A stretch of DNA of 64,000 nt, taken from the NCBI GenBank assembly GCA_000310025.1, contig FN649755.1, positions 3,278,554-3,342,553 of the forward strand. The letters are read 5' to 3'. A program made the position numbers and the translations under genes. Positions within the stretch are counted from its first letter, which is position 1; each line of letters opens with the position of its first letter. The notes under the pieces were generated by a model that did no database searches, was not told where the DNA came from, and saw nothing but the letters and a program-made list of their open reading frames with translations. Positions 35,092-46,907 of the stretch are shown here, one piece after another. This stretch comes from Ectocarpus siliculosus. Its lineage: Eukaryota > Sar > Phaeophyceae > Ectocarpales > Ectocarpaceae.

Positions 35092-35560
35092 TATTCCATG
35101 GGCGTTCATGAAACATTCCATGGACGTTCGTTCATGGGCGTTCATGAAACATGTCATGAACGTTCATGAAAGCATGTCATGAACGTCCATGAAATTATTC
35201 CATGAAATGTTTCATGACAAAGAGTGAAATTATTTCATGGAAAGTTTCATGACAAAAATGTCATGGACATCCATGGAACTTTTCACGGAATGCAGTGAAA
35301 AGTTTCATGGAATTCCATGGAATTCCATGAATTTTTTCATGATAGACCATGGAAGTCCATGGAAGTCCATGAATTTTCATGATAGATCCATGGAAGTCCA
35401 TGGAAGTCCATGAAATTCCATGGACTTCCATGGTCTTTCATGAAACATTTCATGGACGTCCATGAAATGTTTCATGGAAGACCATGGAAGTCCATGAAAC
35501 GGTTTCATGGAAGTCCATGGAAGTCCATGGAACTTCCATGAAAATCTTCATGAAAAAGTA
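35092..35560. repeat. CATG-palindrome array, right block
   Basis: Same unit types as at 34033-34640 (catgaaacatttcatggacg, tccatggaagtccatgg). The two arrays plus spacer are flanked by near-identical direct copies of tcgtcgttccaacgacgttcca at 33978-33999 and 35586-35607, both followed by T-rich DNA. Confidence 0.85.
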
Positions 35561-35607
35561 CGAAAATGTACAAGCCCCCATTTTTTCGTCGTCCCGACGA
35601 CGTTCCA

Positions 35608-36698
35608 GTTTTTCGTCCGTCCGACGACGTTCGTTCCTCTTTGTCGTTCCGGCGACGCTTATTTGTTTTCGTTTCATGTGTGTCCTGTTTTCCCATTTCG
35701 TTTGGGTTCCGCCCTGTTATGGTATTTGTAGCGTTCGCCTTTTGCAGCTCTCCCGTTGGTTTTTCTTCGTGTAGTCCCAGTTTGTTCCTTCCTGTACAAC
35801 CTTCTTTTGTTTTAGAGGTCAAATGATGGTCTTGCGACTCATCGAGTGAGACGTGTGGGAGGGTGAATTGTGGTATTTTGGAGCTCCGCATCCTCAATAC
35901 TCTCATTTGGATTCGACAAGGAATTATCAAGTTCCGAGATTTTCGTATCATCTGCGTATGAGAACCTCCAGGGTGAGCTAGTGTTATGGGATTTGAATGT
36001 AGGAAAGTACCAACGGTAGCGCGGGCTAATGCCCAGAGGAAAGTGCGGGAGAATTTACTCCCGATTGAAGGATAAAGCAGGGGACAGGACCTTTGTAGCC
36101 CCTGTTAGAGGGAGCTGGTTTGCCCCCACATGCTCAGTCTACCACAGAGAGCAAGGAATCAGCATGCACTGCTATCCAAAGAGAGGAATCAACATGTGAG
36201 TCTTCACCAGGGTCAAGGATTGCTACACGTGTCTGTATCATTGCAACATGCTCATCTTAAGACCATGTTCAATCATGATGGTAAATTATTGCACCTACGA
36301 CAGACTACAGTATGATCCCTCCTGACAATGCTCATCATACAAGGCGTTCAGTCACAATGATTTTGGTCAATTGTTTTTTCTACGACATGTAGTAAGACTA
36401 CAGCCAACAACCGAAAACCTGCAGCATATTATTTTGGCTTTTCCCCTGTTTGAGCCTTTGCCGACCAGGGAACTTCACCCGTTACAAGTCTAAACACTAC
36501 ACTCAGTAAACGCCTGAGATTTAAGAATATATGGCAGTCAAGAAATTGAGCTTCGAAAAACTCAACATCTAAGAACTTCAGCACCATGTGCGAACTCAGT
36601 TGAGAAACCCTTACACAAAAAGCTATACAGCTACCGTTCCTAGCTCCACCTTTGGAACTTCGTACGAACCCCAAGCCTCGGCTAAAACTAGAGGTTCT
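35608..36698. other. Non-coding stretch with a dispersed short repeat
   Basis: I see no gene. Around 36490-36570 the minus strand matches the plus strand at about 41720-41800 (gagtttttcgargctcrattt then cttga), an inverted dispersed repeat of about 70-80 bp. The rest is AT-rich unique-looking DNA. Confidence 0.35.
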
Positions 36699-36928
36699 TA
36701 CCGTAGGTTGCGTAAACGATATCACACCTTCTGGGTCAATTTTCAAAGCTCCATCGCTCGGCAGGAAAAACGGTAATGGCGTCGAGACAATCGGCGTTGA
36801 AAGCATCTTATGGAGAGCTTTCCAAAAATGCGCCATTTTACTGCGGCATGGCCTTCGTTGTCTAGTAAACGGGCTTCGACAATCCATTCAGGGGGTGTGG
36901 TATCTTACACCAAGTACAGCCTACGGCA
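36699..36928. mobile_element. Fold-back MITE-like element, copy 2
   Basis: Left end taccgtaggttgcgtaaacg...gggtcaattttcaaagctc. Right end ...gggggtgtggtatcttacac...gcctacggca. The core features of the family are present (ttttcaaagctc, gagagctttccaaaa), with more decay than in copy 5. Confidence 0.7.
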
Positions 36929-37126
36929 AGTCGGGAGCTAGCTGTACACTATTTTGCAACTACAACATCACCAAGACACAGAACAACGCTACAACAAACA
37001 AGGCAGGAGGGACGAGGGACAAACAAACAACAATATTCTAGGACACCCTTGAACGAACCCGGAGACGGGAGACGGTGATCAGCAGCCACGGCCTTGAACC
37101 AGCCCAGGCGCCAACACCCAGCACCC

Positions 37127-37360
37127 CACCGTAGGTGGCGCAAGATGCCACACACCCTGGACCAATTTCCAACGCTCGATTACTCCACGGGAAGGAGGAT
37201 GCACAAATGAAACAACGATACGTTTTCAGAAAGAAAGCTCCCCACGAGACGGCGTGTACGACGGCGTTTTGGGCGCCGTCATTCCTTATGGTGTGGAAAA
37301 TCGAGCTATGAAGATCGGTCTAACGGGGGGGGGGGGTGCTATCATCTGTCACCTACGGTA
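37127..37360. mobile_element. Fold-back MITE-like element, copy 3
   Basis: Left end accgtaggtggcgcaagatg...ctggaccaatttccaacgctcgattactccac. Right end gtggaaaatcgagctatgaagatcggtc...tgtcacctacggta. A long poly-G run sits near the right end. Confidence 0.75.
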
Positions 37361-37876
37361 TCCGCACCCCCGCCAGTAGAAAATTAAGAATCGTCTTCTG
37401 TGAGGCCTGCCTACACGGCAGTTATACCAAAGAAGACACGACCATATATACATTGCACACCTTTCTTTCGACGGGAAGACCGAACAGAACGACACACCGC
37501 ACAAGCCAAAACCGGTCGCGGACACCACATCAACAATCTCCCACATACACACACCCCCCGTCATCCCTTCCAGGGTCTCATTCGAAAAGCAAGGAAAGCA
37601 CTAGAAGTACGTCTACTAATTCCAGACAGCGCCCTTCCAGACAGCGCCCGGGTGTTGCCGACGAGTGACGCTATACGGTCGGGGAGTCAACTCTCCTTAT
37701 GCTGTCGGGTAGGGAGACAGACACACCGCGTCCTATTTCGCCGTACGATGCCCGAAACAGAGAGACCGCCTTCGCGAGACTAACAAGTGTATGAGAGAAA
37801 ATAGAACAGGGAGGGGGCACGCAGACCCTATTGTCCTAACGCTAGCCCTATAACCCAACTTCCCCGCTTACATGCT

Positions 37877-38237
37877 TTATCCAGCATGTTTACGTAATCG
37901 AACTACTAGAATACATGCTTTCTCCCAAACGTTTGAGAACTCACACCCAGCCAAAACGTGCACCCCGCTACCGTGGCACCGGCCCGGACCGTGTCGAGTA
38001 GGAGCACGAACTGGGTGAGGACAGCCAACTGCGTGGCCACCCGACGGTGAACAACAAGGAGGAAAGCGCAAGAAACAGCTCAACGGCACGCTGGCCGCTA
38101 GTTCCATCGTAAACGCACACGAACAAGTTCTTGTGGCCGGGGTAGGCCACGGCACGGCGGCTACTACTGCTGTTATGGCCTATCCGTAATGGAGCAAAAC
38201 ACTCGAGCAACGACGTTTGAGATGAGATGAGCAACAC
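37877..38237 (-). pseudogene. Possible reverse-transcriptase/RNase H remnant
   Basis: A minus frame reads SLLECFAPLRIGHN...AVAYPGHKNLFVCVYDGTSG... The last segment recalls the region of Ty3/gypsy polyproteins where the reverse transcriptase joins RNase H (typically ...CVYTDAS...), but the catalytic context is not intact and an overlapping minus frame is also open. This is a resemblance noted by eye only. Confidence 0.2.
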
Positions 38238-38369
38238 AGGGGTGGGTGCTGTATGCGAGGACCGGGCATCGCCTATACGATCTTACACGTGCTCTGCACG
38301 CTTCGTGGGAATATGTGCGTGCGCCATTACACCATCATCTCCCTCTCTCTGTTCGCGCGGTAACGGAAA

Positions 38370-38640
38370 CACTTCGAAACGTACCGGGAACTGACCGGAA
38401 CGAACCGCTTGGTCAACAGCAAAACACACTGAGAATTACCACGGAATGAACCGTGACAAACACACAAGTTAACTACTACGGAACGGACCATCATCCACAC
38501 ACAAGGTCCGGTAAAAAAACAGCAAAACGTAGTGGGAACTACTACGGAATGAACCGTCATCGACACAAAGGTCAGGACAAAAAAACAAGCCAAATTACAG
38601 GGGGAGGGACTTCGACAAACATACAACCAAACACCAAGTA
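38370..38640 (+). repeat. Imperfect repeats with ctactacggaatgaaccgtcat motif
   Basis: Related blocks taccacggaatgaaccgt (about 38437), ctactacggaacggacc (about 38473) and ctactacggaatgaacc (about 38539) recur with acagcaaaac and cacacaa blocks between them, giving a unit of roughly 100 bp. No coding frame is supported. Confidence 0.5.
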
Positions 38641-40165
38641 AAAAGGGAAATAAAACGGACACATGCACACAACAGTAGTGACGCAAAGACTTCTCGGATA
38701 CTCACGACGCTACTCCAGACCCCGCCACACACGACAAAATCGCGGACAAATAATGGTACAATAACCAAATACGCTTAGAACACCTACTACACGAGCGCGA
38801 GGCCTAAGGCGCTACTACACCCTCTGTTGCCTCTCACCACGAGAAGAAAGAGAACCGCCAAAAAATGGAAAAGGAGGGGGGGGGGGGGTCCACGCGACTA
38901 GCGGGCGGAGCCCCGCTCGATTCCCGCGTTGCTGGGGTTCCGCGGAATCGGTCTGCCGGCTCTTAGGACCGCGGGACGTAGGGTTCGGGAGAGGTCTGAC
39001 TCCTGCGAACGAAACGAACAGTGTTCGGTCAAACGGGTCGGGGAAGCGAAACTTTAGAGTTGGCGACGATGAAATGCCTGCCGACTCGTGTGTTGCTCAG
39101 GCAAGGCGTAGAGAGACGCAACTGTTCAATGACAAGAGCGGTGAGTAGTTTTTGTTTTGCGTGGGGTGTGTACGCTTGGTTGGGCGTCGATGACTGATTC
39201 AGCAAATATGTAGCCCTCACTCAAACTACAACTAGTAGCCCTCGCTCGAACCAAAGCGTCTGCGGGGTTCCCTTGCCAACGTCAACATCAACCCCAAGCA
39301 ACATGTCTTTTCGGCGGTTCGCCTCGCAGACCCCCAACCCCAACCCATATCACCATGTCTTATCCCTAATAACATGTATTTTTACCTCTGCAAATCCCAT
39401 TCCGCCCCCGTCTCAGGCCAGTTGTGGAAATAGTTCCCAACTGGGAATCCCGATAATACGCCTTTTACATCCAAACCCCCATGAGGCCGCAGGAGTTCTG
39501 CGTACTTCGTTGGAAAAGCTCACGAAAGCGTTTTGGCATTCAGCACTCGCCTCACAGAGACCCGTTTGCATTCAAACCTTCGAGGCCGCGTAGAGCATTG
39601 CTGTGAGCCTCTTCGAGCAAAGTTTGGGGAGCTGCGGTGCAGTGTGTGTTCACCATGCTTGGTAAAATAGGAATTCCAATTTGGAATTGCTGGACGATCC
39701 TGGTGGGAATTCCTCATGAATTCTCAACTGGAATTGGTTGGAATTCCAAATTGGGAATCGTGAATTTGCTTTCATATCATTGCATACTCTACGCACACTG
39801 CACTCTAGCTGCCCAAACTTGGCTCCGAGAAGCTCACAGTAGTGGAGTGTACAGCCTTATCGGTTAGATGGCAAACAGGGGTCTGTGAGGCGAGGACGAA
39901 CTGACAAAGCGCTTTGGTGCTCTCTGCTTGCTGCCCAGTACGCAGACCTCCTACAATTAGGGGGTGGTGGAGCATTATCTCACGATCCCCCGGATTTCCA
40001 TCCGGAAAATTATTTTCCATAACAACTGACTGGCCTCATGAGATATCTCCTCCGCCGCACTCCTACCACTACAGTAGATGTATTGTCTGCGGGTTCCCTC
40101 GCCAACGCGAAACCCATACACCATACACCGTTTGCGGGTCCCCGTCGCGAACCCCAACCCTATGT
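38641..40165. other. Stretch without a supported gene
   Basis: A poly-G run lies near 38878. GC-rich DNA at 38890-39010 shows no RNA fold that I can support. Segments near 39255-39355 and 40075-40170 share cytosine-rich blocks (ggttccctcgccaacg, cgaaccccaaccc), so they are diverged copies of one repeat. A possible 3'-terminal exon of the minus-strand gene could be hidden here. Confidence 0.3.
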
Positions 40166-40170
40166 ATCAC

Positions 40171-43100
40171 CTGCGGATCCCCTTCTGCCGCCGTCGCTTG
40201 AGGGGCCTCCTCCGCCCCGCTCCTGTTGCCTCTTCCGCTGAAGGTCCGGCTCATCATGCGGCCCTTGCGGCCACTACCGCCGCCGCCGCCGCCTTTTCTC
40301 CTGCTCTTCTCGCCACGCCCGCCGCCCCCCTTCGAGCCCTCCCCGACCGCTCTGCTCCGCCCCATCTCCATCGTGTCGAAAATACCACCGATTTCCTCCT
40401 CCTCGTCGTCGTCGTCATTGTTGCTGCTGGAGAAGCCTTCCCTGGTAAGGGTGCCAGTGAGGCCCTTGCTGCTGATGCGGCCGCTTGACCTACCGCGGCC
40501 GACGGTGGCCTTGGATGCCGCCGCCGCCGCCGCCGCCCTTGACGCCTGCGTCGACGAGAAGCGGCTGCTGACGCTTCCGCTGCTGTAGGCAGTGCCGTCC
40601 GAATGGTCCTGAAAAAAAAAAAACAACATGACAAGACAGGTTCAAGGATCACGATGCAAATTACAAAAAACTGTAACTATACTTCTAATGCATGCAAAAC
40701 ATCATGTTTTAGTTTCTTTTGCGTGAAAAACGGGGGGTGTAGACCAATGATGCGAAGCGGGTGGCTAGAGGAAACTGCGGGTGGTCTAACGAATCTCCCA
40801 GGCGGGAGCGCTTGGTACTGCTGCTCTGATAAAACAAGCAACACACCTAGATCATTTCAACACAATGCGTCCATACAGGCCGAAATGCTCTATGCACACC
40901 GGTAGTACAGAAGAAGATGCCACACCGTAAGGTTGCAAGTCAGCGCACAGGGGTGCGATCGATTTTCAAAGGGCAATTTTCTCCACAACCAGGAGGGTGC
41001 GAGCGCCAACTGATACTTCTCGGGAAAGCTCTCGACGGGATATTTCCAAAACCGCCCCTTTCGACAGTGGTAACCAACCTCCTGGTTGTGGAGAAATTAC
41101 GCTTTCAGAATAGCTCGCACCCCTATGCCCCGACTCTCAACCTTACGGTACACTACTAGGGTACCACCTCAATGCATGGTTCTTGGATGGGAAGGTTTGA
41201 GCCTGCATTTCTTTCACATTTAAGACGACGCAAGTACCACTGGAAGTACCAGCACGAAGAGCAGCAGCAGCAACAACAAGAGCAATGATGACGCGAGTCA
41301 TAACATAGAGAAACAAAATCAAAGCACACTCACAAGAACAACAATCGATGAGAGCTGCAGCCAACAGTAGTGTGCACGAGACAATTACAAACCAAGAACA
41401 CACAAGACGGCCGCCAAACTGTCTTTGCAGAGCCTGTTCCCCGCGGGGAGATGTCCCTGTGTGCTGCTCGGGGAATCGGAGAGACACAGGGAGTGCTCCC
41501 GCTAACGCGATGGACCCACTGCTAATGAATACTATGTCTATGACATACAGTTGAGTGCCCGCACTAAAGAACCTCTAGTTTCGGTGGGGGCTTAGGGTCT
41601 TTTCAGTTCCTAGAGGTATGCTACGAACGGTCGCTATACTTGATTATTGTAGGGGCCTAGAGGTATGCTACGAACGGTCGCTTTACTTGATTTGTGTAGG
41701 GGTTCCTAACCGAGATCACAAATCGTGTTCAAGTTCTTTTGAGTTTTTCGAGGCTCGATTTCTTGATTTCACAAAGATCCTGCCTGAGTGCTGGCGCTAC
41801 ACCTGAAAAAAGCAAAACAAAAAACACGCCCGTCGGGGTTTCCGCTTTCTAGGCGTTTGCTTCTTCTCACCGAGGAAGAAGCGACTCTTGCCCTCTGCAT
41901 GGGGTTCTGGTAGACATCCCCCTGAGGCGACAACACGCATCGAAGGCGGTGGGCACGTGGGTAGGTGAGTACGTTGGGCATGTGGGTGGGTGGGTGGGTG
42001 GGTGTGGGTGAGAGGGTGGGTAGGTTATCGTAAAGCATTGCGCCTGGTCTATGCCCTAGTGTCCCTTTTTAGGGTACGTTCGCCTGTGACCACGGGAATC
42101 GACCGCGTCAAGTGTTGGATCAGTACGGACGGACATATGAAGGTACTGGGTAGAGAGAGATCGGAACGGTTTTTAATGTGAAGAGAATAACAACAACAAC
42201 AACAACAACGTCCTCAGGACAAATATGACGGGGAGCGGTGGACAGGAACGCCGGCTTGTGGTAGGNNNNNNNNNNNNNNNNNNNNNNNNNNNNNNNNNNN
42301 NNNNNNNNNNNNNNNNNNNNNNNNNNNNNNNNNNNNNNNNNNNNNNNNNNNNNNNNNNNNNNNNNAACCAAAAGACGGGTCCAAGCAACACCTACCTGTG
42401 GTGGTAACTTGTACTTTATAACACACGTAATTTGTTCGCGCTCATCAGGGACATCAAAACACGAGCAAAAAATGAAATCCGGGTAGAAACCCAAACTGAC
42501 TTGAAGCCACACGTGGGCTTTATACTTGTGTATTTTGTTTCGTGCACAGAAACACCAAACATGGCGAACCCCCGCGCGCGAATCCCTTGACCTTTGGCCG
42601 GATGGCAACGCCAACAAAAACTTGGCTGAAAAACAGCTAGGGACACCCGGAGAGCACACAATACCATACGACAGCAGTGCCAACCAATAAGAATCTCACA
42701 AAATAAATACTACTTCCACATAAAAAAAAACCTCCCCGGCTCTTCTTTCTCTGCGCTTGGTTCATTTAGTTCGTTGTGGTTTTGAAAGCGAAAAAAGAGA
42801 CAGGCAAACAACTCCCGTCCCGTGGTGAAAAAAAAAAAAAAAAACACTCGCCGTGTTGGTGACCGCTGACGGCAGCGGACCCCCTAAGCGACCGCTTCAT
42901 TTGGAGCGTGGAGTCGACGCCCTCGGGGCTGACATTCCCAGTGCCCCCCCCCTCCCGGTCCTGCCGCAACGAATCGTGGCGATCGGAGACGGATCTAGGC
43001 CGGGCCCGCGTGCTTCCAGAAGCCTGAGGAAAACAAATCGCAGTAATATGGGGACATACCACATTGGAGATAAATATGCATCCAATATTCGTGTGCAGGA

Positions 43101-46100
43101 GCGCTGGTTCGGAACGGATGTACGGCATTCACCGCAGGAAACCGGCTTCAAGTGTGCGTTTCGCGCCGTACTTACGAGCGCGTGGCGGGTTTCAACAGGG
43201 GGAAAGAAGGGGAGGTGTGCGAGTGGACGAACGGCATCTTCGGCGAACGCTAGCGAACCACATACCATGCGGGTCAACGATCGATGTGAGTGTGTGTGTG
43301 TGTTTTTCTTGTTCTTAATAGCATCGACCGCGCTAACCGGCTGACCAATGAAAAGACGTCAGACTCAATGACTGCGGATAAAATCACCAAATGCTTCTAT
43401 CGGCCACGGTCTGTGGGACCCCTTCAGGGGGCGTCATGGGGGAGGCTATGCTACTCTCCGGACGAAAAGACAGATACCGTAGTGTGTGTGCGTGTGTTTG
43501 ATTTCCTCCGCAGATAGATTTGCGATGAAGTCATAGCGTAAGCGGAGCAATACCTGGGTTTCTACGATACGCCGGCAGGCGTGACAAGATAGTTCGGTAA
43601 CCATCTTGTGTGTCTGACTATATGTAGAAGTATGTGAGTACTCCGTTTTCAAGGATGGCCCAATGCGGGCGAGCTTATCCATTGTGTGGGTTGCCATGAT
43701 CGACCATCGTCGTTTCGAGGACTCTTCCAATAAAAGCACGCATGCATGTAGTCTGGCAGCGGGATTATAGGACGAAAACTCTTCCAGCCAGCACCCGCCA
43801 CAAACCAACTCACATCAAAAATCGCTCACGGTGCACATTCCTTTCGGTGACTACCCCGCTTGCAGCATTTGCCTAAGATGGGTGAATCGTCCTCATGTAC
43901 CGTAGGTGGCATGATATTGAACCGATTTTCAAAGCTCGATTACTCCACGACGAAGAGAACGCCGAAATGAAATCAAGGGATACGTTGTCGGAAAGCTCTC
44001 GACGAGACGGTTCCGATGCCTCCCGCCATTTTCGGCACCGTCATTGCGTCTCCTGCCGAGAAATGGATATCCGAAAATCGGTCCAGGGGTGTGTGACATC
44101 TTACGCAGCCTGCGGTAGCCAAGCCAAACAAAAAAAAAACATCAAGCGTCCTTTGACGCTCTTGATTCCGCTCAACATATCAACAATTCTATCTCAACCT
44201 CGCTCCAAAAATGAATCGATTGCTCTCCGGCACGCGGAACGCTAAATACTCGAGCAGCCAATGGCAAGGTCTTCCGACTTTCAAGCCATGCATGTCGCTA
44301 TCTTCCGCCGTCCGCGTCCAAGCTATCACCTTTGAATCCTTCGCAGCCGCTGCCGCAGCCGCCTCCGCCTCTTCCAGTTCCCGGTTCTGTCGCCTCGACG
44401 CCCGGATGACGTTCATGGCACACCACCCCACCACCGCGAGGAAAAGAAACAACCCCAAGAACATCGGCAGGTATTGCTGTGCAGCAGCCCCAGCCGCAGC
44501 AGCAGCAGACAAGGGATGCAGCAGTACGGGCCGGAGAAAAGAAACGTCAAAATCGGGTCGAAGCATGAAGTGTTCGTTGTTGTTTCATCGCGGAGTAAAG
44601 GTTGGTATGTTGAGATTAGCATAGGATCTACAGCTGAGGATTGATTCCACTGCAGGTGTTGCTTCTGCAGAGATACAGCACTCGACAGGAAAAGCAGTAG
44701 CGCCGAAAATGGCGGCGTTGGAACCATCTGGTCGAGAGATTTCCGAACAGACATCCTTTGAGTTCGGCACCCTCTTCATCGTGGAGTAATCGAGCTTTTT
44801 ACAATCGGTCCAGGGGATGTGATAACCTTACGCAAGCTACTGAATGTACGGTTTTCATGGCGCTGCGAGAAAAACAAAGGAGAGCATCGGTCGGTGAGTG
44901 GCTGAGGTGGTGCTTTGATAGTGGTCAGTAAACGAATATCAGAGCAAAGCAGTGAGAGGGGAAAGCATTGTGCGCGTGGTTAGCGTACCATACTATAGCA
45001 AAGACTTGATAAGCTAGCGCAAGCGGCGGGATAGATATCGTCAGCGGCGAAGAGATGGCAACCCCCGTAGACCGATTTTCAAAGCTCGATTGCTCCACAA
45101 CCAAGCAGGTGCCGAAAGAGCTCGACACGTCGTCTACGGAAAGCCCTCGACGAGATGCTTCCAAAACCGCCACTGACTGCTGTTGGGGTCAGCACAAAAT
45201 CAATCTTGGTTGTGGAGCAATCGAGCCTTGACAATCGGTTTCAAGGCGAGGGGTTGCCGTCTCTTCGCCTCTTGCGGTGTACCACGGTACGGTACACGGT
45301 GCGGTACAGACAATCTTGGTTGTGGAGCAATCGAGCCTTGACAACCGGTCTAAAGGGAGGGTGCCGTCTCTCCGCCGCTTGCGGTGTACGTACGTAGCGT
45401 GATTGGTTAGTTATCCACAGCTGAAGTAGCGAAAAGGACATCGTAACGACGTTCGAAACTTGAGCATTTACCACCATACATCCCATGTATGTCTGTTCTT
45501 CGTTACCGGCAGACTCGGGTTTGTTTCCTGCAGTTGTACACACCCACGATACAGCAGTAGACCATGCGACGATAAATCCGCCGGGAGTACGCGACATTGC
45601 TACTGCTGCTGCTGCTGCTGCTGCTCCACACTTGGGAGCCGTTCATCGTACACCCCGCAGTCCGGGAATTGGAAGTATCTCAGGAACCCGCAAGCCAACA
45701 GCCCGACGAAGTAGTTGCCACCCCGTTGTGGTACACACTTTGATTCCTTCTCAAAACATCAATAGAGCGCGTGCGTATGTGAATATGGCGTTCGACTTCG
45801 ACTGACCGTGGTCATATCTCGAATGGGCAGTCTTTCTGTGTTTGTATTTATGTTTCCTAATACTTGTAGGGCGGTTGGACAACGCCTCTCTCGATGGTTC
45901 GGTGTACGTATGTAGAACTGGCGCAGCGAGCGCCGCGGGCATAGCGGTGGCTTGCTGCAGATTATATACTCGTGAGAGCAGGCCGTGCGGGACAAGCTGT
46001 TGTTCTGCAAAATGAAAAACTGCGTACCATCCGAGACGCCGAGCAGAGGAGGACGTGATGACTCGCTGCTGCCTACACGTACATATATATGCGACACCTC

Positions 46101-46871
46101 CACCAGAAAGACAGCAGTATGCGTGAGAGTACACAGCCAGCAGTTTACCGCATGGCATGCGCTCTACAAAGCAGTGCATGTCAACGAACTCACGTGTACC
46201 ACAAATATTCAACGACTATTAGACTAGTCTCTACAACTTGGCTGACGATGACGGCACCGGACACAATGAGACAGCCAATTTTTCCTTTTGTAATCTACGT
46301 AGACGTAATCAATACTCATGCTCTGGTGTTTCATTTGGTGTGCTACTACTGCTGTAAGAGGAAACCAACACAGCGGTGCGAAATAAGCGCTTCAACAGTA
46401 GTCCCCGCAATCGCTTGGTCAATCATCCTCGCTTGACGGCCTCCTGGGATACTGCTGTACGTTGGTGCACATCGGTACTCCCCTCTTCTTTGTGGAACGC
46501 AAGGGATGGGGGTTCGAGCATAATGCTGTTTTGATGGATGACGGCGAAGAGGGCGAGCATTATTCCCTCTGTCTTTGCTCCCGTCTCTTCGTCAAGCAGT
46601 GGAGAGGAATATCGCCGTATCGGTACCTGCTGTGGTACCTGCTGTGGCAGGCCGGTGCTGCGCCGCAGATTGTTCAACCTTTGTAGCTGTGGCAAGTGGC
46701 AACCTTTGTGGGTATCTCGAAGACAACGAATCGGCACACAAAGTATTAATCTATAGCTGCTGCGTACTCTGCTGTAGTCATCCTCCCTTGCAACACGATC
46801 AAACCTGCAAAGCCTCAAAACTATCTGTGTCTCTGTGTGTGCCTCCCTCTGCTCTCTCGCTCTAGCTCTTG

Positions 46872-46907
<36 letters not shown>

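Noticed and set aside
36429-36887. 152-residue minus frame
   Set aside because: It runs through a MITE-like element and a dispersed repeat. There is no independent coding signal.
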